The notes under the pieces were generated by a model that was given only the letters and a program-made list of their open reading frames with translations, ran no database searches and had not been told where the DNA came from. A program made the translations under genes and the position numbers. Shown piece by piece: positions 1 through 8,787 of a DNA stretch of 64,000 nucleotides (positions are counted from its first letter, which is position 1; every line of letters starts with the position of its first letter). Source of the DNA: CAYUNE01 sp964446115 (GTDB taxonomy: Bacteria; Desulfobacterota; Desulfobulbia; Desulfobulbales; Desulfobulbaceae); assembly GCA_964446115.1 (NCBI GenBank), contig CAYUNE010000008.1, positions 62,001 through 126,000 of the forward strand, read 5' to 3'.

Positions 1-1113
1 GGTCTCGACGATTTTTTCCAGACCCTGGCGGTGTTGGCGCAGCTCCTCCTCCGCCTTTTTAAGTTCGGTGATATCACGGAAAATACAGATCGTCGCAGCG
101 GGCTGCTGATTTTTGTCGTAGATCACCGAGGTGGAAAGGCTGAGCATTTTTTCTTTGCCGCTCTCGGGTCGGTAGGAAATTTCCCGGTTGTGAATATTTT
201 TTGGGGTATCACCCAACAGAGAGCTGAAGCGGTACAGAAAATGTTCATCCGTGCCGATGGAGCTGACAGGTTCGCCGATCATGAAACGCTTGCCGGTGAA
301 CAGGGCCGCGGCCGCTTGATTCATAACCCTGATAATACCATCACGATCCAATACCAGCAGGGCATCGCGCATGGTAGAGATGATTTCCTCGGCGGCAAAG
401 GCGGGGGTGATATATCCGAAGCTGTATTGCCAGATGGAGTAGGTGATGATGATATGGGAAATCATGATCGGCAGGTAGCCGATGGGATAAACCGTCAAGC
501 CGTAGGAGCTGAGAAAATCGATGGAGCTCAGGAAGCCGATGGCCAGGGCAAGGCAGGAGTTTTCCAGGTGTTTTTTCAGAGCTGTGTTGCCTCTAATGGT
601 GCGGTAGCGGAAAAATTGAAGAAATAACGAAGTGGTAGCCACAAGTATGATGTAGAAGAGAAATGGTAAGGCCGCCGGTCCGATTTTTACATAATAGCCC
701 CAGGGTAAGTGATAAACACCTGCCAAAAATATCTTGGAGGTAAGAGCGAGAAAGAAGAAGACGGTGGAAATCGCCCAGGATAACCAGAGAAAGAGAAAGT
801 GATCCCGCATGCGGCCGGTGATAACGACGGAGTGATAGTAGATGGCGAAAGGGATATAACAGACCCCGCAGTAAACGCATTTTCCCCAGAACATGGCCAC
901 CTTTTCCCCGGAGGAGGAATAGAGCCAGAACACGGAGAAAAACCAGAGGAAAATGGTCAGGGTGAGGATAAAAAAAGAAACCCCCACCTGGGAGAGACGT
1001 TCGCGGATGAGCACGACAATGCCGAGAAGCAGTATTGCCACGGAAACGGCAAGGGGCGGAAAGGCAAAAAAATTGATGTAGTAACTTGATGCGGCAAATA
1101 CCTGATCAATCAT
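1..1113 (-). CDS. Membrane PAS-domain sensor protein, probable histidine kinase (C-terminus beyond window)
   Basis: Reading the minus strand from ATG 1113 gives 371 uninterrupted codons to the window edge. Residues 1-220 hold about seven hydrophobic segments, resembling the 7TM N-terminal region of some histidine kinases. A PAS domain follows (about residues 235-350), beginning near STMRDALLVLDRDG and ending in the typical FRDITELKKAEEEL. A coiled coil (RQHRQGLEKIVET) then leads toward a catalytic core that lies outside the window. An AGGA Shine-Dalgarno lies about 8 nt before the ATG. The gene diverges from the RsbR-like gene at 1358, so it may sense input for the same regulatory circuit; that link is inference. 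Kinase activity cannot be confirmed because the H and ATPase boxes are not visible; a diguanylate cyclase output is also possible. Confidence 0.85.
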   Translation of the reverse strand, partial: MIDQVFAASSYYINFFAFPPLAVSVAILLLGIVVLIRERLSQVGVSFFILTLTIFLWFFSVFWLYSSSGEKVAMFWGKCVYCGVCYIPFAIYYHSVVITGRMRDHFLFLWLSWAISTVFFFLALTSKIFLAGVYHLPWGYYVKIGPAALPFLFYIILVATTSLFLQFFRYRTIRGNTALKKHLENSCLALAIGFLSSIDFLSSYGLTVYPIGYLPIMISHIIITYSIWQYSFGYITPAFAAEEIISTMRDALLVLDRDGIIRVMNQAAAALFTGKRFMIGEPVSSIGTDEHFLYRFSSLLGDTPKNIHNREISYRPESGKEKMLSLSTSVIYDKNQQPAATICIFRDITELKKAEEELRQHRQGLEKIVET

Positions 1114-1285
1114 TTAATATTTCCTGGTCAAATCTCCGTGTCTGCGAAAAAGCTCACCATAACCTATGCCGTTTTCATGGATTCGGTCAAGCAAAAGAGA
1201 ACCCTTTCTGCAAAACTCCGTAGGATAGGCTATTAGCCGCCTCGCTTCTTCGTCAATCCGGTGGCTCGCCCTCTCGCCGGCACCC

Positions 1286-1313
1286 TTGCGGTTTTATAGG
1301 GGATGTTTATATT
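1286..1313 (+). promoter_or_regulatory. Candidate sigma-70-type promoter for the RsbR-like operon
   Basis: TTGCGG at 1286-1291 and TATATT at 1308-1313 are separated by 16 nt, with the -10 about 45 nt upstream of the ATG at 1358. The -10 matches consensus in five of six positions; the -35 matches only in TTG. This is pattern matching only. Confidence 0.3.
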
Positions 1314-1357
1314 GTACATATTCACAAAAATTTGTCAGAGCCGGCAGGAGGCCGATC

Positions 1358-2245
1358 ATGAAAGACTTATCTGAAATCGATATGGACGAGGGTTTTCTCT
1401 CCGAGATCATCAATGCCATTACTTCCGGTATTTTCGTCACCGACCTTGAGCACAACATCCTGATGATCAACCGCGCCGGGGCAGAAATGGTGGGCAAGAC
1501 ACCGGGAGACTGCTTTGATCGCAAGTGTTATGAGATTTTCGACACTCCCATGTGCCGCACCGAATCGTGCACATGCAAACTGGCCATTGCCGGAAACAGC
1601 GCCAACCACGGCGAAATAACCCTGCGCAGCGGGGAGCGCCGCATTCCCGTGGAATACACCAGCAGGCCACTGCGTAACTTCGAAGGCGAAATCATCGGCT
1701 GCGTCGAAAATTTCATCGACATTTCCGAACGTCTTGAAAAGGACCGGATCATCATGGAGCAAAAGGAAAAAATTCTGCGGCAGCGGGAAGAGGATATCCG
1801 CCACCTGCAGGATGAGATCCTGGAACTTTCCACACCGGTCATCGAGGTATGGGAGGGGATCGTCGCCCTGCCACTCATCGGCACCCTGGACAGCCACCGG
1901 GCGCGCATCGCCATGGAAAGGCTGCTGGACTCCATTGAACGTACCCGTTCCCTGTTCGTCATCATAGATATCACCGGCGTGCCCACGGTGGATGCCGAGG
2001 TAGCCTCGCACATCCTGCAGACCTCGGATGCGGCGCGGCTCATGGGCTGCGAAACGGTCCTCACCGGGGTTGGACCACAGATAGCCAGGGTGATTGCCGA
2101 GGGCGAGGTCAACCTCGACAGAATCATTATCCGCGGCCGCATGACCGACGGTCTCCATTACGCCATCTGCAGGCTTTCGGAAAGGCAGGCCCGGCTGCAG
2201 AGCATAAGCCTGCCCCGGGGCGAATCGCAATCCCCCGACCGTTGA
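1358..2245 (+). CDS. PAS-STAS protein, RsbR-type stressosome/anti-sigma antagonist
   Basis: This 295-residue protein has a PAS domain (about 10-125, ending in ENFIDISERLEKD), a coiled coil (about 125-160) and a C-terminal STAS domain (about 165-280). The STAS part carries the RsbR hallmark DITGVPTVDAEVASHI, whose threonine corresponds to a phosphorylation site in Bacillus RsbRA. RsbR proteins form the stressosome shell with RsbS and sequester the RsbT kinase until stress; here PAS replaces the usual globin-like N-terminus. The start at 1358 has a strong GCAGGAGG site; the open frame extends upstream to 1286 without a comparable site. The next gene, 28 nt downstream, is RsbS-like. The input ligand is unknown. 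Confidence 0.88.
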   Translation: MKDLSEIDMDEGFLSEIINAITSGIFVTDLEHNILMINRAGAEMVGKTPGDCFDRKCYEIFDTPMCRTESCTCKLAIAGNSANHGEITLRSGERRIPVEYTSRPLRNFEGEIIGCVENFIDISERLEKDRIIMEQKEKILRQREEDIRHLQDEILELSTPVIEVWEGIVALPLIGTLDSHRARIAMERLLDSIERTRSLFVIIDITGVPTVDAEVASHILQTSDAARLMGCETVLTGVGPQIARVIAEGEVNLDRIIIRGRMTDGLHYAICRLSERQARLQSISLPRGESQSPDR

Positions 2246-2273
2246 ATCCGATCCACTCCATGATGGAGGCATC

Positions 2274-2621
2274 ATGCAACCATTTTCCGTCTTCTCGCTC
2301 CGGGATGTTCTGCTGGTGTCCATCGAGGAAGAGATCAGCGATGCCTCCGTGGGGCTGCTCCTTGATCAGGTGCGGGAACAGGTATGCCGTCGCGATCTGC
2401 GCGGGGTCATCGTCGACCTGCAGCACCTGGAGGTGATGGACTCCTTTCTTGCCGAACATTTGCAGCGGTTGTCACGCTCCCTTCAGGTGTTGCGGGCTCC
2501 CATGGTCATCAGCGGCCTTGCCCCGTCCGTTGTCATGACCCTGCTGGACTTCGACATTCTTCTGCCGGACATCGGGTTTGCCCTGGATGTGGAACAGGCA
2601 CTGCTGCGACTGCGGTGCTGA
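2274..2621 (+). CDS. STAS-domain protein, RsbS-like antagonist
   Basis: This 115-residue protein is a single STAS domain. It keeps the RsbS phosphorylation motif: LEVMDSFLAEHL aligns with the DSFL of Bacillus RsbS, putting the phosphoacceptor at Ser57. The later APSVVMTLLDFDILLP matches the family helix after the motif. RsbS normally co-assembles with RsbR and holds RsbT. It lies between the RsbR-like gene and an RsbT-like fusion, the classical R-S-T order. Function is inferred from family and order; no sigma-B-like factor is present in the window. Confidence 0.85.
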   Translation: MQPFSVFSLRDVLLVSIEEEISDASVGLLLDQVREQVCRRDLRGVIVDLQHLEVMDSFLAEHLQRLSRSLQVLRAPMVISGLAPSVVMTLLDFDILLPDIGFALDVEQALLRLRC

Positions 2622-2638
2622 CGGACCGTGGCGGAACA

Positions 2639-3943
2639 TTGAAAAATCCTCACCATATCCTCACCCTGGTCATCCGCAGACAGGAAGATATTGCCGGTAT
2701 CCGTGTAAAGGTCAAGTTGCTTGCCCGGGCGCTTGGCTGCCGGCAGATCCAGGTGGCACGCTTTGCCGTGGCATCTTCGGAAACCGCACGTCTGTTGTTG
2801 ACCGATTACGGCGGCGGCAGGATGCAGGTCTGTCTATTCCCGGTGGTTTTGCCGCAAAAGGAGATGGACGGCGGCCTTGAATTTTTTTTTCAGGGATCAG
2901 CCGGATGCCGGCAAAAGAACGGGCGCCCCTGTCCCCGCTCCCGGAAGATGCTGATGGGGCGACCGCCTTTTCACGGGCTGGAAAAAATCTTTGCCGAGGT
3001 GGTACTCCGGGGCGGCACCCGTGGACTCGGCATCTCCATACGCTGCCGCAGCAAACCCCTGGGGATCGGTTGGGAAAAACTGCCGGCGCGGCTGCGAACC
3101 ATACGGGATGAGCTTTTTAAAGATGCCGGGGAATCCTACCTGGAAAACCTCAGGGCCAAGCATGACGAGGTGTTGCGTCTGCTCAGGGACCGGGAAGAGC
3201 AGATGCAGCTGCTTGACCGTTCCAACCGGGAACTTCTGCAGTTAAGCAGTGATCTGGAGGAACTGGCCAGGGAGCGGGCCATTTTCGAGATGTCTCTGGA
3301 GATTGCCGATCGAATGCGTAATCCCGCCACCATCATCGGCGGACTTACCAGGCAACTGCTGAAAAGAAAGGATCTGCCGGTTACTTTCCTGGAAAAACTC
3401 AGGCAGATTGATTTCCAGGCGCGGCAGATGGAAAAAATCGTCGCCGGCTTCAACCTGAGCGCCAACCAGCGCCGTCAACTCATCAGAAAAGTCGATCTGG
3501 GACAGCTGGTTCGGGAGATTTTGGAAACAAGTCCGACGATTGCGGCCCGGAGGCTGCGGCCCCACCTGGAGATTAGCCGCAATGCGGTTTTCATCCATGC
3601 AAATCGCCGCATGCTCAAGATAGCCGTCAGTCACGTATTGCGCTACCTCGCCCATGGGGTGCTTTCCGGCAGCCGTCTCCGCATTGCCGTGGTGGAACGG
3701 ACCGGGAGCCGGCTTCTCTGTCTTTCCGGTCCCCTTGGCGGTTCCGGCGACAGCGGGGACTCCGGCCGGATAGCGACCGCCGGATCCCAAAAAAGCACCG
3801 GCTGCGACCTGCAACTCGTTCGCCAGATTCTCAGGGAGCACCAGGCACGTCTGAGGGTGACAACCCGTTCACACCCGGCGCCGACCCTCATCGTTGTCAT
3901 GCGATTCCCCATGTTTTTCACCGAGAAAAAAAGGCTTAACTAA
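2639..3943 (+). CDS. Fusion of an RsbT-like domain with a degenerate histidine-kinase-like module
   Basis: About 434 residues from TTG 2639 (GTG 2615, overlapping the rsbS-like stop, is an alternative; neither has a convincing ribosome site). Residues 1-135 resemble RsbT (DIAGIRVKVKLLARALG...ASSETARL), but the N-box asparagine of SELARN is a leucine and no DQGPGI-like G box is visible. A coiled coil (about 150-215) leads into a dimerisation-type helix, ADRMRNPATIIGG, matching the kinase motif AHEIRNP with the phosphoacceptor His replaced by Asp (about residue 224). The C-terminal part resembles an HATPase domain (GCDLQLVRQILREH) but lacks a GLGL glycine box. The protein may be a non-catalytic partner or scaffold; that is inference. 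It ends 8 nt from the convergent SDR gene. Confidence 0.7.
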   Translation: MKNPHHILTLVIRRQEDIAGIRVKVKLLARALGCRQIQVARFAVASSETARLLLTDYGGGRMQVCLFPVVLPQKEMDGGLEFFFQGSAGCRQKNGRPCPRSRKMLMGRPPFHGLEKIFAEVVLRGGTRGLGISIRCRSKPLGIGWEKLPARLRTIRDELFKDAGESYLENLRAKHDEVLRLLRDREEQMQLLDRSNRELLQLSSDLEELARERAIFEMSLEIADRMRNPATIIGGLTRQLLKRKDLPVTFLEKLRQIDFQARQMEKIVAGFNLSANQRRQLIRKVDLGQLVREILETSPTIAARRLRPHLEISRNAVFIHANRRMLKIAVSHVLRYLAHGVLSGSRLRIAVVERTGSRLLCLSGPLGGSGDSGDSGRIATAGSQKSTGCDLQLVRQILREHQARLRVTTRSHPAPTLIVVMRFPMFFTEKKRLN

Positions 3944-3951
3944 GAGACGGC

Positions 3952-4803
3952 CTATCTCCTGGTCGCTCTCTGATTTTCCAGGATGCCGGCGGGCATGGGG
4001 GGAATTTTTTCAGCGCCCAGGGTATAGCCGCCGTCCATTCTGATGATTGCGCCGGTCATGAATGTGGCGTCGCGCACCAGAAAGAGCACGGAGCGTGCCA
4101 CCTCCTCGGGAGTGCCGGTGCGGCCGAGCGGGGTGTGGTCAAGCAGGGCCTCTTTCTCCCGTCCGGTCAGCAGGTCCCACCCTCTGGTTCCCTGGGCATG
4201 GCGGCTGCGGATAAGGCCGAGCATCAGCTCGTTGACCCGGATGGTGGGCGCTCCCTCCCGGGCCCAGGTTTCGGTGAGGGAAGAAACCGCCCGGTTGGCG
4301 GCGGCATAGCCGTCGTTGAAAAGCGGGGCTGCCGGTCCGGACCTGCCGACAATGGCGGCAATGGATGAAATGTTGACCACGGCGGCGGCCTCGGCTTTTT
4401 TGAGCAGCGGCAAAAGATTATGGAAAACCAGCCACTTGGCCCGCAGGGTGGTGGCCATTTCCAGTTCCCACTGGTGACGGTTCACCTCCAGGTCGTAGGA
4501 TCCGTGTACCACGGGCATGCCGCCGCGTTCAATGTTGTTGATGAGGATATCCAGGCGACCATGCCGCTTTTCAATGTGACCGGTCAGCTCTTCCACCTGC
4601 CTCCGGCTGCGCAGGTCCAGGGCAACGGTTTCATGGCCGGCGTTCATCTCGTCAAACTCCCGGGCCATGGCATCGCTGGATTCGGGCCAGTCATACCGGG
4701 TGAGGATCAAGCGGACCCCGGCGGAGGCCAGGCAACGGGCGCAGGCCAGGCCGATTCCCCGCGAGGCTCCAAGCACCAGGCCGATTTTATTTGCAAGATC
4801 CAT
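3952..4803 (-). CDS. Short-chain dehydrogenase/reductase family protein with altered active site
   Basis: This 283-residue Rossmann protein has the NAD(P)-binding motif GASRGIG near residue 12, the NN motif in ILINNIE, the active-site serine in VVNISSIAA, and a C-terminal FMTGAIIRMDGG typical of FabG/enoyl-reductase-like SDRs. The catalytic YxxxK reads YAAAN, so the conserved lysine is an asparagine. An insertion of about 9 residues precedes the tyrosine. The start at 4803 has AAGGAG about 5 nt upstream; an open frame upstream to 4959 lacks one and would overlap the divergent M16 gene. The substrate is unknown, and activity may be lost or changed. Confidence 0.82.
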   Translation of the reverse strand: MDLANKIGLVLGASRGIGLACARCLASAGVRLILTRYDWPESSDAMAREFDEMNAGHETVALDLRSRRQVEELTGHIEKRHGRLDILINNIERGGMPVVHGSYDLEVNRHQWELEMATTLRAKWLVFHNLLPLLKKAEAAAVVNISSIAAIVGRSGPAAPLFNDGYAAANRAVSSLTETWAREGAPTIRVNELMLGLIRSRHAQGTRGWDLLTGREKEALLDHTPLGRTGTPEEVARSVLFLVRDATFMTGAIIRMDGGYTLGAEKIPPMPAGILENQRATRR

Positions 4804-4918
4804 ATTGCTCCTTACGCTCTTGGGCTGTAGAGTAAGCCCGCTTTCATTATATCCACGCAAGGATATCACAGCCATGGCCGTTGAGCAATCGGTCTGCAAC
4901 CGAAACCATATCCTGATC

Positions 4919-7777
4919 ATGAAAAAAATTGCCCATATCGTCCTTATCCTCCTGATCATGACCCAGGCTGCGGGATGCTCGTTTCCCGGCAGTGCGGCTT
5001 TCCGGAAGAGTAGCGATCATGATTCCCACTGCCTGCACCATCCCTGGCCCCATGCCCAAAGCGATCTGACTCCGGATCCCGCCATTCGTTTTGGCCGGCT
5101 GGCCAACGGTCTCGGCTATGTGATCATGGAAAACCATGAACCCCGCGACCGGGTGGGCCTCTATCTCCTCGTCAGGGCCGGCTCCCTGCAGGAGACCGAT
5201 GACCAGCGCGGTCTGGCCCATTTTCTCGAACACATGCTCTTTGAGGGCAGCACCCATTTTCCACCCGGCACCCTGGTGGACTACTTCCAGTCCATCGGCA
5301 TGAGCTTTGGGGCCGACACCAATGCCCACACCGGGTATGACGAAACCGTCTACAATATCCTGCTGCCGGACGGCCACCGTCCGACCCTGGACAAGGGACT
5401 GCTGGTTCTTGCGGATTATGCCGGCGGCGCCCTGCTTTTACCGGAAGAGATTGAACAGGAAAAAGGGGTGATCCTGGCGGAAAAACGGGCAAGGGATTCG
5501 GCCGGTTTCCGACTGCGGGAAAAGCGTTTTGCATTCCTCTTCAACGGACTGCGGGCCACGGAGCGTACCCCCATCGGTATTGAGGAGACCATCAAAAAGG
5601 CGGATCGTTCCCGGCTGCTCAACTACTACCAAACCTGGTATCGGCCTGAAAACATGGTGGTGGTCGTGGTCGGAGATATGAACAGGAAAGATGTCGAGGA
5701 GCTGATTCACAGCCGTTTTCAGCACCTCACCACCTCCGGAGGCGTTTCCTGCCCGGATATGGGGCGGGTCCTCCATGGGGAGGTTGAATACTTTCACCAT
5801 TACGAACCCGAACTCGGCGCCACCGAGGTGGCGATCGAATCGGTCTGGAATGTCCGGCCCGGACCCGATACCCTGGAAAGGGAAACGGAAAGGCTCACGG
5901 AGTATGCCGCTAGTGGAATCATGAATCACCGACTGAAAAAACTGGTTAACCGGCCCGGAAGCCCGTTGACCGATGCCGTGGTCTATTCCGGCATCTTTCT
6001 GCAACGGGCCGGATATGTTGCGGTGGTGGCTGAGACTGAACCGGAGAATTGGCAACAGGGCATGGAACTGCTCAATAAGGCCCTGCGCCGGGCTCTCCGG
6101 TACGGTTTCACGGCCCGGGAGGTTGAACGGATCAAAAGGGAGATGCGCGCAGAACTCGATGATGAAGTCGCCAAAGCAGCGACCCGGGACAGCCGCAGAC
6201 TGGCTCGTCAGATCATCCGTAAACTCGTGGACAACGAGGTTGTTCTCTCGCCCAAGCAGGAAAAAGAGCTCTTTACGGAGGTGATCGACAGCTTCAGCAT
6301 CACAACCCTGAACCGCGCCTTCCGTTCACTCTGGAGCCACAACAACCGGTTGATACAGGTGACCGGGAACTGTCTGATCGATGCTGATCCCAAGGCGGCA
6401 AAGGAAAAAATTGCCGCCGCCTACCAGGCCTCGTCCGCACTGACTCTCGCTCCGCCGGCAGTGGAACCGGACCCGGTCTTTCCCTATCTGGATCCACCAT
6501 CGCGGCCGGCCCGCATCCTGAGCCGGGAGGAGTTTTCCGGAATCGCTGCAGGCCGTTTTGTCCTGGAAAAAAACGTCATCGTCAATTACAAGGCCACTGA
6601 TTTCAAAAAGAACGAGATCATGGTTTCCGTCAACTTCGGCGGAGGACTGCTCAGCCGCCCCCGTCCCGGTCTGGCGGTCCTGGCCGAGGGGGTGGTGCGG
6701 GAAAGCGGCCTGGGCAGCCTCACCCGTGACGAACTGGAAGAGGCGCTCAGCGGTCATGACATCAAGCTGCACTTCAAGGTGGGTGAGGAGAGTTTTGTCT
6801 TTACCGGTCATGCTTTACAAAAGGATCTGGCCCTGCTCTTTACCCTGATCAGAACCTCGTTGCAGGATCCGGCATTCCGTCCCGAGGCATATCGCCGCAC
6901 CATGCTGCGGCTTAAACAGATGTACGAACAGCTCCCCAATACGGTGGAAGGGGTCATGGCGCTTCGGGGCGAACGCTTTCTTGCCGGAGGAAACGGACGT
7001 TACGGCCGTCCTGCCTGGGAGGAAGTGGAAAAATCGACCCTGGATGATGTCCGCGACTGGCTGGCCCCGGCATTTGCCGAAGCCGCCCTGGAGATTTCCG
7101 TGGTCGGCGACTTTGATCCGGCCAAACTCAGGGAAACGGCCGCCGCCTGTCTTGGCCCCATGGCGCGTACCCGGATGACTGTTCCCCGCGGGGAGGCCAT
7201 CCGTTTTCCCTCCTCCACCCGGCGCCTCCTGCCGGTGAAGTCGGTTATTGATCGGGGAGAGGTGGTGGTGGCCTGGCCCACCGCCGATTTCTGGAACATC
7301 GGAAGAACCCGGCGGCTGCACACCCTGGCAGCGGTCCTCGATGACCGGTTGCGCAAGGAGGTACGTGAAAAACTGGGAGCCACCTATTCACCGGTGGTCT
7401 ATAACCGGCCCAGCCGGGTTGATCCGGGGTACGGGGTCATGCGGGCCGAGCTGATCATTGATCCGGCCGCAAGCGAGACCATTGTCTCTGCGGTTCACGA
7501 TGTGGTTGCAAGGCTGACCGAGGAGGGCGTCACCGAGGAGGAGCTGCAACGCACCATCGGGCCGACGCTGACCGCCATCAAGGATTCCATGCGCACCAAC
7601 TCCTACTGGTTGCATTCGGTGCTGAAGCTCTCCTCCCGCCATCCGCAGCAGCTTGAATGGCCGCTTTCCATCAAGGAGGATTTCAGCGCCGTCACCGCCC
7701 GGGAGCTCACCGAACTGGCGCGCAAATATCTGGGAAAACAGCGAGCAGCCGTACTCATCCTGAAACCGCAGCCGTAG
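4919..7777 (+). CDS. M16 family metallopeptidase, double-domain lipoprotein
   Basis: This 952-residue protein has two M16 (insulinase/pitrilysin) halves. The N-terminal half carries the zinc motif HFLEH (residues 101-105), with a downstream glutamate region EIEQEKGVILAE; the C-terminal half (from about 550) lacks it, as expected of the inactive M16 partner domain. MKKIAHIVLILLIMTQAAGC is a lipoprotein signal with cysteine at residue 20, so export and lipid anchoring are likely. ATG 4919 gives a clean signal peptide but a weak ribosome site; ATG 4874, preceded by AAGGAT, would add 15 residues. It probably degrades peptides in the periplasm. It is divergent from the SDR gene and convergent with the Usp gene. 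Confidence 0.9.
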   Translation: MKKIAHIVLILLIMTQAAGCSFPGSAAFRKSSDHDSHCLHHPWPHAQSDLTPDPAIRFGRLANGLGYVIMENHEPRDRVGLYLLVRAGSLQETDDQRGLAHFLEHMLFEGSTHFPPGTLVDYFQSIGMSFGADTNAHTGYDETVYNILLPDGHRPTLDKGLLVLADYAGGALLLPEEIEQEKGVILAEKRARDSAGFRLREKRFAFLFNGLRATERTPIGIEETIKKADRSRLLNYYQTWYRPENMVVVVVGDMNRKDVEELIHSRFQHLTTSGGVSCPDMGRVLHGEVEYFHHYEPELGATEVAIESVWNVRPGPDTLERETERLTEYAASGIMNHRLKKLVNRPGSPLTDAVVYSGIFLQRAGYVAVVAETEPENWQQGMELLNKALRRALRYGFTAREVERIKREMRAELDDEVAKAATRDSRRLARQIIRKLVDNEVVLSPKQEKELFTEVIDSFSITTLNRAFRSLWSHNNRLIQVTGNCLIDADPKAAKEKIAAAYQASSALTLAPPAVEPDPVFPYLDPPSRPARILSREEFSGIAAGRFVLEKNVIVNYKATDFKKNEIMVSVNFGGGLLSRPRPGLAVLAEGVVRESGLGSLTRDELEEALSGHDIKLHFKVGEESFVFTGHALQKDLALLFTLIRTSLQDPAFRPEAYRRTMLRLKQMYEQLPNTVEGVMALRGERFLAGGNGRYGRPAWEEVEKSTLDDVRDWLAPAFAEAALEISVVGDFDPAKLRETAAACLGPMARTRMTVPRGEAIRFPSSTRRLLPVKSVIDRGEVVVAWPTADFWNIGRTRRLHTLAAVLDDRLRKEVREKLGATYSPVVYNRPSRVDPGYGVMRAELIIDPAASETIVSAVHDVVARLTEEGVTEEELQRTIGPTLTAIKDSMRTNSYWLHSVLKLSSRHPQQLEWPLSIKEDFSAVTARELTELARKYLGKQRAAVLILKPQP

Positions 7778-7799
7778 GCTTTTCTCCTTTTGTCACGGC

Positions 7800-8735
7800 T
7801 CAGTTGACAATCCAGATGGCCACGTTGCGGGCCCGGCGTACCGTGGAATCCGAAACCCGCCGCTGCCAGCCGGTGACCATGTCCTTGCCGCGGCGACCGA
7901 TGATGATGGTGCCGCAATGGTGTTTTTTGGCCTGTTGCAGGAGATGGCGGCCGGCATCCATGCCCCGGTGGACGGGCAACCGCTTGATCTGCGCCGCCCG
8001 GATACCATTGTCGATGAGAATGCGGGCATGGGCATGGAAGAGATGGTTGTCGAAGTCCAGATGTTCCCTGCACCAGTCTTCACCCCAGACCGCGTAAAAC
8101 TCCCGCGGCCTGGGACTCGGCTTTTTACCCAGCAGGATATCGGAGTGATAGAGATAGATGGTCACCTCCGGATGGTTGCGCAGCATGAAGGCCAGGTGGT
8201 CCACGGCCAGCAGAGATTGCGGGGTGTGATGGACGCCGATGAGAAAATTTGTGGAGGTGACCTCGCCGTCAATGATCCAGAGCGGCACCTCGTGACATTT
8301 TTCAAAGAGATGGGCGGAAACGCTGCCGAAAAACATTTCTCCCACCTTGCCGATCCCGCGGCGGCCGATGAGTAGCGCATCGTAGAGACCGGCGCGGGCC
8401 ATGGAGTGAATGGCTGCCCCAACCGACGGACCGGCCGCCACTTCCACCCCGTAACTCACCCGCTGCTCGGCAAAGCCGTTGCGCAGCAGCCTGGCCGCGG
8501 CATCCTTGAGATATCTGGTGGCGATCCGCTTACGCTTAACCGCCTGGGGCGGCAGCGGCCGCAGGGAGTCAACCTCCATCATCCAATTCCGTTCTCCGCC
8601 ACCGGCGGAAACCACGCTGAGGAGATGGATGGCAACCTGTTCATCCGCCGCGAAAAGACGGATGAGATAGTCCAGGGCATTGGAACTGTAGGCGGAGCCG
8701 TCAACGGCGACCAGTATCTTTTTTTCGTTTTTCAT
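7800..8735 (-). CDS. Tandem universal stress protein (UspA family)
   Basis: This 311-residue protein contains two Usp domains. Domain 1 begins KKILVAVDGSAYSSNAL and ends with an ATP-loop pattern IGRRGIGKVGEMFFGSVS; domain 2 ends with IIIGRRGKDMVTGWQRRVS, which fits the G-2x-G-9x-G(S/T) signature more loosely. Proteins of this kind bind ATP or act as stress and redox modulators. ATG 8735 was chosen because the Usp core starts directly; AAAGG lies close upstream, and ATG 8750 is an alternative. It starts 53 nt after the peptide-transporter ATPase stop on the same strand, so it could be the last gene of that unit. Confidence 0.87.
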   Translation of the reverse strand: MKNEKKILVAVDGSAYSSNALDYLIRLFAADEQVAIHLLSVVSAGGGERNWMMEVDSLRPLPPQAVKRKRIATRYLKDAAARLLRNGFAEQRVSYGVEVAAGPSVGAAIHSMARAGLYDALLIGRRGIGKVGEMFFGSVSAHLFEKCHEVPLWIIDGEVTSTNFLIGVHHTPQSLLAVDHLAFMLRNHPEVTIYLYHSDILLGKKPSPRPREFYAVWGEDWCREHLDFDNHLFHAHARILIDNGIRAAQIKRLPVHRGMDAGRHLLQQAKKHHCGTIIIGRRGKDMVTGWQRRVSDSTVRRARNVAIWIVN

Positions 8736-8787
8736 GATCCTTTGATTCATGGTAAATGGAAACCGACAAACCATGCGGCGCCTGTGA

